Assembly (NCBI RefSeq): GCF_011751075.1
Contig: NZ_JAALLN010000004.1
Coordinates: forward strand, 186,001 to 250,000
Direction: 5' to 3'
Length of the DNA stretch: 64,000 nucleotides
Source: Flavobacterium poyangense
Lineage (GTDB): Bacteria; Bacteroidota; Bacteroidia; Flavobacteriales; Flavobacteriaceae
Under the pieces are notes generated by a model. The model did no database searches. It was given only the letters and a program-made list of their open reading frames with translations, and was not told the origin of the DNA. Positions within the stretch are counted from its first letter, which is position 1; each line of letters begins with the position of its first letter. This document shows positions 15,920-25,555 of this stretch, in pieces. The translations under genes were made by a program, and so were the position numbers.

Positions 15920-16972
15920 TTAAACTAAATTAGTATTTTTAAAATTACGTGTAATAAACTCAAAAGCAGCAAACATAATATGCCCCATCGACTTGGCATT
16001 TTTAAATTTCATATCATTGGTATAACGATACAATTCCATTTTTAGTTGATTCAGATGTTCTTCTGTCGAAATCCTGTCATGACACATAATATTCAACAAC
16101 TTTTTGATCCTGTTTTCAGCAGAGTGAATACGTTTTGCCAGAATAGCTCTCTCTTCATCTTTATATTGAAGAATCGAACGTTCTTCGAGCTTCTCTTTAA
16201 TCAATTGAATCATCGGATAGTTTTCCTTAAAAAACTGAGGACGATAAACTTTAAAATTCCCTTCATAACATTGCTGATCAAAATCTATGGGACGAATTTT
16301 ATAAACGACCTGATCAAAATCATGAATCGGCACAATTACATAATTATACGCCCGCATATCCCCCAAAAGCCTAATCATACAGCGTTCATTAAACTTTACA
16401 AACTCTTTTGCTATTTGGGATTTTTCCATCTCTGTACAATTAGGCAACAAAGTTTCCATAAAAACATCACCCGGAATCCCGATAATATGCTCTTCGATTA
16501 AAGTATCTTTATAAACCAAAAAGTTGATTTTATCCGGCGAAAGGATATCCTCTAATTCCAGTCCGTAAATTCTGGAAGCATCTGCTTTTTTAATGTAAAA
16601 ATGAACGTAGTTGTCATTGAGAATGTTTCGGACTTTTATCCGGAATGGTTTCGAATTTCCGAATGTGCAATAATCAATGGCGTCAATATTCAAAAACTGA
16701 ATGATCTCGTTATTACCATCAGAATGCAAAAGAGAATAGATTTTCTTTAAATTTAAATCGATTTCATTTCTTTCAAATTCACTGTAATACACCCGAATCC
16801 ATAAGGTGTCTGTTTCATATTTATCATAGACATTTACAGAACCGGAAAATCGCAATAAGTCATCATAGAACACGGACACTTTCGAGATTCTATCGTATCG
16901 TCCCAGGTAACTTAAAAGAGATGGTAATAAAGGATAAGACGGTTTTTTCAAAACCATTAAAGGCTCACTCAT
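15920..16972 (-). CDS. Conserved protein of unknown function with kinase-like motifs
   Basis: 350 residues, no signal peptide or membrane segment. I do not recognise the family. The middle shows FVKFNERCMIRLLGDMRAYNYVIVP followed by KIRPIDFDQQCYEG; the spacing GDxxxxNxxxx...xDFD resembles the catalytic loop and metal-binding Asp of aminoglycoside-phosphotransferase or HipA-like kinases. An upstream FMETLLP could be the hinge. The N-terminal 150 residues are beta-rich. The C-terminal 80 residues are helical and basic. The kinase relationship is inference from motif spacing alone. A -7 element (16990-16997) places the start at ATG 16972. Confidence 0.55.
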   Translation of the reverse strand: MSEPLMVLKKPSYPLLPSLLSYLGRYDRISKVSVFYDDLLRFSGSVNVYDKYETDTLWIRVYYSEFERNEIDLNLKKIYSLLHSDGNNEIIQFLNIDAIDYCTFGNSKPFRIKVRNILNDNYVHFYIKKADASRIYGLELEDILSPDKINFLVYKDTLIEEHIIGIPGDVFMETLLPNCTEMEKSQIAKEFVKFNERCMIRLLGDMRAYNYVIVPIHDFDQVVYKIRPIDFDQQCYEGNFKVYRPQFFKENYPMIQLIKEKLEERSILQYKDEERAILAKRIHSAENRIKKLLNIMCHDRISTEEHLNQLKMELYRYTNDMKFKNAKSMGHIMFAAFEFITRNFKNTNLV

Positions 16973-16989
16973 TTTGAATATCTTTAATA

Positions 16990-16997
16990 CAAATTTA
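16990..16997 (-). promoter_or_regulatory. -7 promoter element
   Basis: Minus-strand TAAATTTG fits TAnnTTTG, 17 bases before the ATG of the 350-residue gene. Confidence 0.55.
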
Positions 16998-17246
16998 CAG
17001 TAAATTACTCCATTGAGGGCTAATTATTTTTTAACACATAACCTACAAAGTTTCTCTCGCAGATTTAGCAGATTTGTTCAGATTGTATTATTGGACCCTA
17101 AAACAAAAAGCAGTGTATTCTGCTACCTGAGCGATAACAAACTGGCGGAGCAAATCTGCCTGAGAAAATACTTGGTACGGATAAAAAAACATAAATTAAA
17201 AAACAAAAAAAAGGGTATTCCACTTATTTAAACAAACATAGCTTGA

Positions 17247-17315
17247 CTATGTGATAGAAACGAATTTCTCTTTTAAATTCTTTTTCATAAATAAAAGCTA
17301 TGTTTCTATGTGTTA
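17247..17315 (+). repeat. 70-bp interspersed repeat, copy 3
   Basis: Opens CTATGTGATAGAAACGAATT and ends GTTTCTATGTGTTA, in the same orientation as copy 1. Middle section CTTTTTCATAA is retained. Confidence 0.65.
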
Positions 17316-17430
17316 GGCATAATTTCACGAAATACATTCGACAGATATAAAATTATAATCTTAATTTTAAAATCTGACGTAACAATAAGAAGCTTGAATC
17401 GTCATACTACAAACTAAAACTGAAATAACT

Positions 17431-18342
17431 TTGGAAACCATCCTTACTATCGAAAATCTTCACAAAAGATACGGGCGTATTCAAGCCTTGAAAAATGTAT
17501 CTTTTGAAATACAAAAAGGCCGTGTTTATGGCATACTGGGTCCCAACGGAAGTGGCAAATCTACCACTCTGGGTATTGTACTGAATGTTGTAAACCGAAC
17601 ATCAGGTAATTACAGCTGGTTTAATGGACAAATGCAAACACACGATGCTTTAAAAAAAGTAGGTGCTATTATAGAAAGACCTAACTTTTATCCTTATATG
17701 ACGGCAGAAGAAAACCTGAAATTGGTTTGCAAAATAAAAAACATTGACTATTCTAAAATTAATGAAAAACTGGATCTGGTAGGTCTGTCAGAAAGAAAAG
17801 ACAGCAGATTCAGCACTTTTTCTTTGGGTATGAAACAGCGTCTGGCTATCGCATCGGCCTTGTTAAACGATCCTGAAATTTTAATTTTAGATGAACCAAC
17901 GAATGGTTTAGACCCGCAGGGAATTCACCAGATTCGTGATATTATTCGCAAAATTGCTTCACAGGGAACCACTATTTTACTGGCCTCCCATTTATTAGAC
18001 GAAGTTGAAAAAGTGTGTTCGCATGTAATCGTCCTGAGAAAAGGAGAAATCTTATACTCCGGCTCTGTTGACGCCATGTCTGCCAATGAAGGTTTCTTCG
18101 AGCTTCAGGCCAATGATAACCAAGCCCTGAAAAATGCCCTAAGTGAACATCCAGCTGTAGACCACCTCACAGAAGAAGAAGGAAAAATTTTGGTGTACCT
18201 AAAATCCGATTTATCAGCCTCTGAACTGAATTTGTATTTATTCTCTAAAAACATTGCATTAAGCCATCTGGTAAAACGCAAAAACAGTTTAGAAGCACAG
18301 TTCTTAGAATTAACCAAAAATGCCACCCCACAAAAAAACTAA
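17431..18342 (+). CDS. ABC transporter ATP-binding protein
   Basis: 303 residues. Walker A is GPNGSGKST (near residue 38), the signature loop is FSLGMKQR, Walker B with its Glu is ILILDEP, followed by TNGLDP, and the switch His is in LLASHLL. A C-terminal extension of about 90 residues is typical of ABC-2 export ATPases (NatA/CcmA/bacitracin-export type). The permease starts 3 bp after the stop. The apparent start is a TTG at 17431; no in-frame ATG lies nearby. A TAACTTTG sequence (17426-17433) matching the -7 consensus overlaps this codon, which is probably fortuitous or implies a leaderless start. Substrate unknown. Confidence 0.9.
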   Translation: METILTIENLHKRYGRIQALKNVSFEIQKGRVYGILGPNGSGKSTTLGIVLNVVNRTSGNYSWFNGQMQTHDALKKVGAIIERPNFYPYMTAEENLKLVCKIKNIDYSKINEKLDLVGLSERKDSRFSTFSLGMKQRLAIASALLNDPEILILDEPTNGLDPQGIHQIRDIIRKIASQGTTILLASHLLDEVEKVCSHVIVLRKGEILYSGSVDAMSANEGFFELQANDNQALKNALSEHPAVDHLTEEEGKILVYLKSDLSASELNLYLFSKNIALSHLVKRKNSLEAQFLELTKNATPQKN

Positions 18343-18345
18343 ACC

Positions 18346-19182
18346 ATGAAAAGACTTATCTCTATAGAATTACAAAAAATCTGGAAAAACAAAGCCAGTC
18401 GAGTCCTTACATTAACCTATTTTATTTTGCTTTCGTTTATAGCCCTAATTGCTTCGATCAAATTTAATTTAGGCGTTTTCCAATTTCACTTAGCAGAAAT
18501 GGGAATTTTCAATTTCCCTTTTATTTGGCATTTTAACACTTATGTTGCCGCTATACTGAAGTTTTTCCTTGCCATTGTTATTGTTTCTATGATGGCCAAT
18601 GAATATAGTTATGGAACCTTAAAACAAAATCTTATCGATGGTTTAAGCAAAAAAGAATTTGTATTATCTAAATTCTTAACTGTTGTTGTTTTTGCACTCT
18701 GCTCCACCATTTTTGTTTTCATCATGAGCTTAATTTTGGGACTGTGTTTTTCTTCCTACAACGAGTTCGGAATTATTTTCACCGATCTGGATTATCTTTT
18801 GGCCTTTTTTGTCAAACTAACTGGTTTCTTTTCCTTCTGTTTATTTTTAGGGATCTTGGTAAAACGATCTGCATTTGCGTTAGGATTTCTTTTTGTTTGG
18901 AGCATCGCAGAAGGTATTATTAAAGGAGTTTTGGCTTTTCAAATTTTCCCTAACAGTAAAATTAGTGATTACATCATGCAATTTTTCCCTTTAGAAGCAA
19001 TGTCAAATCTAATCATTGAACCTTTTTCAAGACTAAACGTAGTAAAAACTATTGGATCACAAATAGGGGTTGAAAATACCAAAGATTATGGCGTAAACTA
19101 CCTTCCAATATTGATTGTTTTAATTTGGACATTTATATTTATCTATTCGTCTTACAAATTATTAAAAAATAGAGATTTGTAG
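18346..19182 (+). CDS. ABC-2 type transporter permease
   Basis: 278 residues with six predicted hydrophobic segments, starting at MKRLISIELQKIWKNKASRVLTL. The cytoplasmic basic start and the NEYSYGTLKQNLIDGLSKKEFVLSKFL segment after the second helix are characteristic of ABC-2 permeases. It begins 3 bp after the ATPase gene and forms an exporter with it, probably as a homodimer. The substrate (peptide, lipid or antibiotic) cannot be told. Confidence 0.88.
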   Translation: MKRLISIELQKIWKNKASRVLTLTYFILLSFIALIASIKFNLGVFQFHLAEMGIFNFPFIWHFNTYVAAILKFFLAIVIVSMMANEYSYGTLKQNLIDGLSKKEFVLSKFLTVVVFALCSTIFVFIMSLILGLCFSSYNEFGIIFTDLDYLLAFFVKLTGFFSFCLFLGILVKRSAFALGFLFVWSIAEGIIKGVLAFQIFPNSKISDYIMQFFPLEAMSNLIIEPFSRLNVVKTIGSQIGVENTKDYGVNYLPILIVLIWTFIFIYSSYKLLKNRDL

Positions 19183-19190
19183 TATATTTG
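19183..19190 (+). promoter_or_regulatory. -7 promoter element
   Basis: TATATTTG fits TAnnTTTG and overlaps the end of the permease region, 7 bases before the ATG at 19198. Transcription from here would give a nearly leaderless mRNA for the T9SS protein, separate from the ABC operon. Confidence 0.5.
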
Positions 19191-19197
19191 TTATGCT

Positions 19198-21543
19198 ATG
19201 AACTTTCTAAAACCCATTTTATTGGTCCTCTTTAGTATTTGCGCATCTACAAAAGTAAATGCGCAAATAACTATTGACGATCAAAAATCACCAAAATTTC
19301 TCATTGAAGATGTTTTAGTTACCAGTTCTTGCGCTGCTGCTTCAAACGCAACAGGTTTGGGAGATACTTTTAGACCCGGCGGAAGACAAAGTTTTGCCTA
19401 CTTTAACAGAAATGGAAGCAATTTCCCTTTTGAACAAGGAATTGTACTCGCAACATCTACAAGCCAGAGTGCCATTGGCCCGTTTGTCAGCGAGCTTGTA
19501 AGCACCGACAGCGACAGTTGGAAAGGTGATACTGATCTCGACCAAACATTGGGCATTAAATCAATAAATGCAACCGTATTGGAATTTGATTTTGTTGCTA
19601 CCGCCAATTCATTGAGTTTTAATTATATTTTTGCCTCAAATGAATACCAGTATAACTACCCCTGCGACTATTCCGACGGATTTGCGTTTTTAATTAAAGA
19701 AGCCGGAACAGCTGACCCTTACACCAATTTAGCGGTCCTACCCAAAACTACTACTCCTGTTTCTTCTGTAAACATACGTCCACAAATTGCACCGGGAACA
19801 AGACCAGGCGGAATTTCGTACACCGGTTGCCCCGCTTCAAACCTAAACTATTTTAATGGCTTAAATAACAATACCAGTCCGGTAAATTATGCAGGACAAA
19901 CTGTGGTCATGACTGCGCAATCATCCGTAATCTCAGGAAAAACCTATCATGTAAAACTTGTAATCGCCGACGATCAAAATAGAAATTTAGAGTCGGCCAT
20001 TTTTCTGGAAGCCGGAAGTTTTCTTTCTAAGATTGATTTAGGCCAAGATCGCACGCTTACAGACAATAACCCTGCTTGTTTTGGTGAAAAGGTACTCTTA
20101 GACTCCAAACTGGACATCGCCGATTACAACTTTAAATGGTTTAAAAAAGAGGATCCTACCACTATTTTAGGTACAAATTCAACCTTTGAAGTAACAACTG
20201 CCGGAACTTATAAAATTGAAGCTGAACTAAAAGCTACAGCATGTAAATCCTATGGAGAAATCAAAATTGATTATGCTCCCGAAATACTTTCAACAAATAC
20301 TTCTTTTTTACAATGTGATGATGATACCGATGGTTTTTCAATCTTTAATTTGACTAAAGTAGATAATATCATAAAAAACAACATTTCAACCAATACAAAC
20401 AATGGATATTACGAATTCTTAGCCGATGCGCAAGCCAAAACGAACCCCATTGCAAATCCGCAGAAATACACCAATAAAAGTGCTAATCAGGTCGTTTTTG
20501 CCCGAATTGAAAATCAATACAACTGTTATAAAATTGCTGAAGTCACTTTGCAAATTGCCACTACAACTATTCCCAATCAAAACCCTATAAAAATATGTGA
20601 CTATGATGGTACTCCTGATGGATTCTATCAATTCGATCTCAAAGCACAAGTCACACCACAACTTACCGCAGGACTACCAAGCGGACTAGACGCAAACTAT
20701 TACCTTACTGCTAACGATGCTGTACTGGAAGAAAATGCAGTACCGAATATTTTCAAAAATACGACCGCTTATTCACAAACCATTTACGCAAGAGTTCTCA
20801 ACGGAGCTGATTGTTACGACATTACCCCAATTAACCTTGTTATAAATGTTTTCGACCCGCTAAATTTTGAAGATGAAACTGTCCCTTTATGCAAAGGAAA
20901 GCAAACTGATTTAACAGTAGATCCGGGCTTTGACAGTTACACCTGGTCAACAGGCCCAGGAGATACAAGTAACAAAATCACAGTTTCTAACCCCGGAGAT
21001 TATACCGTAAAAGTGACTGATATAAACAGTTGCGAAAAAACTAAAAAATTCAAAGTAATTTTATCCGAACCTGCTGTTATTACTGATGTTGTTATCAAAG
21101 ATTTTTCAGGAAATGACAATTCTGTTTTGATAAAATATACCGGAGCCGGAAATTATGAATTCACATTAGACGGAATAAATTTTCAAGACAACCCTTTATT
21201 CACCGGAATAAGACCCGGAATTTATCATGCAATTGCCATCGACAAAAACGGCTGTGGACCTTCAAATTCGTTTCTGTTATACGTTTTAGATTACCCACGC
21301 TTTTTTACTCCAAATGGAGATGGCGCCAATGATTTATGGACAATCAAAAACCTAGATCAACTTCCCGACTATACCCTTTCTATTTTTGACCGCTACGGGA
21401 AATTATTAAAACAAATGAATCAAAACAGCTCCGGATGGACAGGCCAATTCAACGGTCAACCCCTACCTTCTGACGATTATTGGTTTAGTTTAATTTTTGT
21501 GAATGGTAAAAACATTAAGGGGCATTTTAGTTTAAAAAGATAA
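19198..21543 (+). CDS. Choice-of-anchor L domain protein with T9SS type B sorting domain
   Basis: 781 residues with a Sec signal peptide ending near KVNAQ. Residues about 25-270 match the choice-of-anchor L region: NFPFEQGIVLATS, FDFVATANSLSFNYIFASNEY, DGFAFLIKEAG and the LVIADDQNRNLESAIFLEAGSF end. Ig-like or PKD-like modules follow (PACFGEKVLLDSK, PLCKGKQTDLTVDPGFDSYTWSTG). The last 80 residues are a type B C-terminal domain: FFTPNGDGANDLW, then FDRYGKLLKQ, WTGQFNGQPLPSDDYWF and GHFSLKR. The protein should be exported by the type IX secretion system and displayed on or shed from the surface, perhaps as an adhesin. Confidence 0.88.
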   Translation: MNFLKPILLVLFSICASTKVNAQITIDDQKSPKFLIEDVLVTSSCAAASNATGLGDTFRPGGRQSFAYFNRNGSNFPFEQGIVLATSTSQSAIGPFVSELVSTDSDSWKGDTDLDQTLGIKSINATVLEFDFVATANSLSFNYIFASNEYQYNYPCDYSDGFAFLIKEAGTADPYTNLAVLPKTTTPVSSVNIRPQIAPGTRPGGISYTGCPASNLNYFNGLNNNTSPVNYAGQTVVMTAQSSVISGKTYHVKLVIADDQNRNLESAIFLEAGSFLSKIDLGQDRTLTDNNPACFGEKVLLDSKLDIADYNFKWFKKEDPTTILGTNSTFEVTTAGTYKIEAELKATACKSYGEIKIDYAPEILSTNTSFLQCDDDTDGFSIFNLTKVDNIIKNNISTNTNNGYYEFLADAQAKTNPIANPQKYTNKSANQVVFARIENQYNCYKIAEVTLQIATTTIPNQNPIKICDYDGTPDGFYQFDLKAQVTPQLTAGLPSGLDANYYLTANDAVLEENAVPNIFKNTTAYSQTIYARVLNGADCYDITPINLVINVFDPLNFEDETVPLCKGKQTDLTVDPGFDSYTWSTGPGDTSNKITVSNPGDYTVKVTDINSCEKTKKFKVILSEPAVITDVVIKDFSGNDNSVLIKYTGAGNYEFTLDGINFQDNPLFTGIRPGIYHAIAIDKNGCGPSNSFLLYVLDYPRFFTPNGDGANDLWTIKNLDQLPDYTLSIFDRYGKLLKQMNQNSSGWTGQFNGQPLPSDDYWFSLIFVNGKNIKGHFSLKR

Positions 21544-21816
21544 CTTAAATAAATTCCAAATACCAATTTGTCATCCTGAGCAAAGTCGAAGGACAAATTC
21601 CAACTTGTCATCCTGCACGAAGCCGAAGAGCAATGTCATCCTGAGCGAAGCCGAAAGACATGCTATAAATAAAAAAACAAATCCTTCTAATCTGTGAAAT
21701 CTGTGGCAAAAAAAAATAGAGTTGCCACAAATTAAAGGGATTATTCCTAAGTCTTAAAATTTAATTCGCGAAAATTCGTGAAATTCGCGGCTAACTAAAA
21801 TACAGAGTAAAAAAAG
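21544..21816. repeat. Intergenic cluster of GTCATCCTGAGCGAAGCCGA repeats
   Basis: Three tandem-like copies of the motif occur at 21569-21593, 21606-21630 and 21634-21660 with small differences (GAGCAAAGTCGAAGG, GCACGAAGCCGAAGA, GAGCGAAGCCGAAAG). Further right come AATCTGTGAAATCTGTGGC and AATTCGTGAAATTCGCGG motifs. No gene was seen. Confidence 0.65.
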
Positions 21817-21853
21817 AATCCCAAACTCCATAAATTGGAATTTGGGATTTTTT
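21817..21853. terminator. Bidirectional terminator between the T9SS gene and typA
   Basis: AATCCCAAACTCCA (21817-21830) pairs with TGGAATTTGGGATT (21836-21849) with one mismatch. T residues follow on the plus strand and A residues precede, giving T on the minus strand. It stands 21 bases from the typA stop. Confidence 0.82.
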
Positions 21854-21873
21854 ATATTGGAATTTAAAAAAAT

Positions 21874-23670
21874 TTAGATTTTAAATCTTTTTCTATCCGT
21901 TTCTGTCAAATAGATTTTTCTCAAACGAATAGATTTTGGAGTAACCTCTACATATTCATCTTTTTGAATGTACTCTAAAGCTTCCTCTAAAGAGAAAATG
22001 ATTGGAGGAATAATTCTCGCTTTTTCATCAGCTCCGGAAGAACGAACGTTAGATTGTTTTTTCTCTTTCGTTACGTTTACACACATATCATCACTACGAG
22101 AGTTTTCTCCAATTACCTGTCCTTCGTAAATTTCAGTATTTGGTTCAACAAAAAACTTACCACGATCTTGTAATTTATCGATAGAATAAGGAATCGCTTT
22201 TCCTTTTTCCATAGAAATCAAAGAACCTTTGTTACGACCAGAGATTTCTCCTTTGTAAGGCTCATATCCGATAAAACGGTGTGACATAATCGCCTCACCA
22301 GCAGTTGCAGTAAGCAATTGGTTACGCAATCCAATAATTCCACGAGATGGAATATTAAATTTAATGATCATACGCTCCCCTTTAGTTTCCATAGAAAGCA
22401 TTTCACCTTTACGAACTGTAACGAATTCAACCGCTCTACCTGAAAGGTTTTCCGGTAAGTCGATTGTTAATTCTTCGATTGGCTCACATTTTTTACCATC
22501 AATTTCTTTGATAATAACTTGTGGCTGACCGATTTGCAACTCATACCCTTCTCTTCTCATTGTTTCAATAAGAACAGACAAGTGAAGTACACCACGACCA
22601 AAAACCATGAATTTATCAGCAGAATCAGTTTCACCTAACTTCATCGCTAAGTTTTTCTCTAATTCTTTTGTTAATCTTTCTCTAATATGACGAGAAGTTA
22701 CAAATTTACCTTCTTTACCAAAGAAAGGAGAGTCATTGATAGTAAACAACATACTCATTGTTGGCTCATCAATAGCGATAGAAGTCAAACCTTCAGGATT
22801 TTCATGATCAGCGATAGTGTCTCCAATTTCAAAACCTTCAACCCCAACAACCGCACAAATATCTCCGGCAATTACTTCTTGTACTTTTTTACGTCCAAGA
22901 CCTTCAAAAGTATGTAATTCTTTAATTCTTGATTTTGTTACAGTACCATCTCTTTTTACTAAAGATATTGGCATCCCTTCTTTCAAAACGCCTCTTTCTA
23001 AACGACCAATAGCAATACGTCCTGTAAAAGCTGAGAAATCTAAAGATGTAATCAACATTTGAGGAGTACCTTCTGATACTTTAGGAGCAGGAACATGCTC
23101 GATAACCATATCTAATAATGGTTCAATGTTTTCTGTTTGGTTTTTCCAATCATCAGACATCCAGTTGTTTTTAGCAGAACCGTAAACAGTTGGGAAATCT
23201 AATTGTTCTTCTGTAGCACCTAATTCAAACATTAAGTCAAAAACTTTTTCGTGAACTTCTTCAGGAGTACAGTTTTCTTTATCAACTTTGTTGATAACCA
23301 CACAAGGTTTCAAACCTAAATCAATAGCTTTTTGCAGTACAAAACGCGTTTGTGGCATCGGCCCTTCAAAAGCATCAACTAGCAAACATACACCATCGGC
23401 CATGTTTAAAACACGTTCTACTTCACCTCCAAAATCGGCGTGGCCAGGAGTGTCAATAATATTGATTTTAGTTCCTTTATATTGAACCGATACGTTCTTA
23501 GAAGTAATAGTAATACCTCTCTCACGCTCTAAATCGTTATTATCAAGAATTAAATCACCTGTGTTTTCGTTGTCACGAAATAATTGACAGTGATACATAA
23601 TTTTATCAACCAAAGTGGTTTTACCGTGATCGACGTGGGCAATAATTGCAATGTTTCTAATAGATTCCAT
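21874..23670 (-). CDS. typA: Translational GTPase TypA/BipA
   Basis: 598 residues, the normal length. G1 is AHVDHGKTT (11-19), G2 lies in RGITITSK, G3 is DTPGHADF and G4 is NKVDK. EF-G-like domains follow, with [13 protein letters not shown] for domain II and [14 protein letters not shown] in domain III/V. The unique C-terminal domain begins about residue 480. TypA is a ribosome-associated GTPase needed for efficient large-subunit assembly at low temperature and for stress growth. A -7 element TACCTTTG (23690-23697, minus) precedes it by 19 bases. Confidence 0.97.
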   Translation of the reverse strand: MESIRNIAIIAHVDHGKTTLVDKIMYHCQLFRDNENTGDLILDNNDLERERGITITSKNVSVQYKGTKINIIDTPGHADFGGEVERVLNMADGVCLLVDAFEGPMPQTRFVLQKAIDLGLKPCVVINKVDKENCTPEEVHEKVFDLMFELGATEEQLDFPTVYGSAKNNWMSDDWKNQTENIEPLLDMVIEHVPAPKVSEGTPQMLITSLDFSAFTGRIAIGRLERGVLKEGMPISLVKRDGTVTKSRIKELHTFEGLGRKKVQEVIAGDICAVVGVEGFEIGDTIADHENPEGLTSIAIDEPTMSMLFTINDSPFFGKEGKFVTSRHIRERLTKELEKNLAMKLGETDSADKFMVFGRGVLHLSVLIETMRREGYELQIGQPQVIIKEIDGKKCEPIEELTIDLPENLSGRAVEFVTVRKGEMLSMETKGERMIIKFNIPSRGIIGLRNQLLTATAGEAIMSHRFIGYEPYKGEISGRNKGSLISMEKGKAIPYSIDKLQDRGKFFVEPNTEIYEGQVIGENSRSDDMCVNVTKEKKQSNVRSSGADEKARIIPPIIFSLEEALEYIQKDEYVEVTPKSIRLRKIYLTETDRKRFKI

Positions 23671-23689
23671 CTGTGATTTTTAATGGGTG

Positions 23690-23697
23690 CAAAGGTA
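23690..23697 (-). promoter_or_regulatory. -7 promoter element of typA
   Basis: Minus-strand TACCTTTG fits TAnnTTTG, 19 bases before the typA ATG. Confidence 0.55.
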
Positions 23698-23802
23698 CAC
23701 TTTATTTTGATATAAAAAACGTTTCTGCGATAGTTTGCGTACAGACAAGCAATTAGTTCTTTAAATCAATGTAAATTTAACCTCTAAAATGACCTTTAAT
23801 TA

Positions 23803-23834
23803 TTGTTCAATTATGGTTAATTTAACTATATTTG
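23803..23834 (+). promoter_or_regulatory. Promoter of the PAS histidine kinase gene
   Basis: TTG at 23803-23805 and TATATTTG at 23827-23834 are separated by 21 bases, matching the Bacteroidota -33/-7 arrangement. The ATG at 23839 follows almost immediately, so the mRNA has a very short leader. Confidence 0.65.
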
Positions 23835-23838
23835 AGTG

Positions 23839-25551
23839 ATGAAAAGTAAAACTATCCAAATTACTCTAATTTACATTATCATTTCGTTATTTATGGCTAT
23901 AATCTGTCATAAATTACTCGCCGGCTTTATTTCTTCCAAAGAAAATTTTTATTTATTTTTCATTAAAGACATTTTATTCATATTAATAACCGGTCTTATT
24001 TTCAAATACATACTCGCAAAAAACGAAAGTAAAAATGTTGCAATCTTTGAAAAATTAAAAAAAACAAATCAAGACATTAAAGAATCAAATGAAAAATATG
24101 ACATTGTAGCAAAAGCAACAAGCGATACCATTTGGGACTGGAAAATTCAAAAAGACAGCATCGGATGGAACAAAGGAATAGAAAGTGTTTTCGGTTACAA
24201 TCATAAAGAAGTAGGTAAAACATCAAAATGGTGGTTTGACAAAATCCATCCGGAAGACAGCATCAGAATGTCTATCAAACTTTATTCTTTTATCGAACAG
24301 AAAACAGAGAAATGGCAAGATCAATATCGTTTCAGATGTGCAGACGGAACTTATAAATATGTTTTAGACAGGGGATTTTTATTGAAAGACGAAAACGGCA
24401 GAGCCATCAGAATGATCGGAGCCATTCAGGATATCACAAAACAAAAAGAAGAAGAACAACGATTAAAGCTTTTAGAAACCGTAATCACACAATCTAAAGA
24501 TTCAATATTAATTACAGAAGCGAATTCAGCAAGCGGAAGAATTCCTAAAATAGTTTACATCAATCCTGCCTTCTCACAGATGTCTGGCTATCAGCCAAAT
24601 GAAATAATAGGAAAGTCAACAAATATTTTTAACAAAGGACCAAATTCAGATTCAGAAGAGTTAAAAAAACTGTTAAAAGCAATCAAAAACGAAGAGGAGT
24701 GTCTGATAGAAACCATCAGCTACACCAAACAAAAAGAAGAATATTGGGTTCGTTTTTCTATGATTCCGATTTTCAACAACGAAGGCATTATCTCTCATTG
24801 GATTTCTATTCAAAGAGACATTACAGACGAGAAAAAACTAGAAACAGAAAAAGAACATCTGATTCGTGAACTAACACAAAACAACAAAGATTTAAAACAA
24901 TTCTCTTATATAACATCGCACAATCTAAGAGCACCGCTTTCTAATTTAATCGGACTTTTAAATCTAATAGAGGATATTCCGATAGAAAACCCTGAACTTG
25001 AAGAAATTTTAGCCGGTTTCAACAAATCGACACATTTATTAAACGAGACCATAAACGACTTAGTAAAAGTAATTATCATCAAAGACAACCCTTCGATGCA
25101 AAAAGAAGAAGTCTCTTTAAAAGAAGTTTTTGAAAATGTCTTCAGCCAATTGTCTTTTCAGATAGAACTGCACAAGCCAATTATCAAACTCAAATTCGAC
25201 AGAGTTCCATTATTAAACACAAATAAAGCCTATATTGAAAGTATTTTACTCAACCTTCTGACCAATTCCATCAAATACAAATCAGAAAACAGAAAGTTAA
25301 AAATATCCATAGTCGCTGAACAAATCGATCACAAAGCTATACTAACCTTCAAAGACAACGGAATCGGAATAGACCTGGAGAGAAACAAAGACAAAGTATT
25401 CGGACTCTATCAGAGATTCCACAACTACCCTGACAGCAAGGGACTAGGCTTGTACCTTGTAAAATCACAGGTAGAAACCATGGGAGGAACAATAAGCATT
25501 GAAAGCGAAGTCAATAAAGGAACTACATTTACAATAACATTTAAAAATTAA
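23839..25551 (+). CDS. Membrane-bound PAS-domain sensor histidine kinase
   Basis: 570 residues. Two membrane helices lie at about 5-27 and 38-58 with almost no periplasmic loop. Two PAS domains follow: about 80-195 (NEKYDIVAKATSDTIWDWKI to MIGAIQDITKQK) and 205-325 (TVITQSKDSILITEAN to WISIQRDITDEK). The phosphoacceptor His361 is in SHNLRAPLSNL, and the ATPase has NLLTNSIKYK, DNGIGID and GLGLYLVKSQVE. The sensing part is probably cytoplasmic through the PAS domains. The receiver protein gene starts 4 bp after the stop, so the two form a phosphorelay pair. ATG 23839 is chosen because the promoter -7 element ends at 23834; a GTG at 23836 is in frame. Confidence 0.92.
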   Translation: MKSKTIQITLIYIIISLFMAIICHKLLAGFISSKENFYLFFIKDILFILITGLIFKYILAKNESKNVAIFEKLKKTNQDIKESNEKYDIVAKATSDTIWDWKIQKDSIGWNKGIESVFGYNHKEVGKTSKWWFDKIHPEDSIRMSIKLYSFIEQKTEKWQDQYRFRCADGTYKYVLDRGFLLKDENGRAIRMIGAIQDITKQKEEEQRLKLLETVITQSKDSILITEANSASGRIPKIVYINPAFSQMSGYQPNEIIGKSTNIFNKGPNSDSEELKKLLKAIKNEEECLIETISYTKQKEEYWVRFSMIPIFNNEGIISHWISIQRDITDEKKLETEKEHLIRELTQNNKDLKQFSYITSHNLRAPLSNLIGLLNLIEDIPIENPELEEILAGFNKSTHLLNETINDLVKVIIIKDNPSMQKEEVSLKEVFENVFSQLSFQIELHKPIIKLKFDRVPLLNTNKAYIESILLNLLTNSIKYKSENRKLKISIVAEQIDHKAILTFKDNGIGIDLERNKDKVFGLYQRFHNYPDSKGLGLYLVKSQVETMGGTISIESEVNKGTTFTITFKN

Positions 25552-25555
25552 CATT

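Larger units (their letters stand above)
16973..17430. other. Divergent intergenic region with repeat copy
   Basis: Holds the minus-strand promoter of the kinase-like gene, a CGCAGATTTAGCAGATTT-type interspersed repeat near 17050-17080, and the third copy of the 70-bp repeat. Open frames here are short and unconvincing. Confidence 0.55.
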
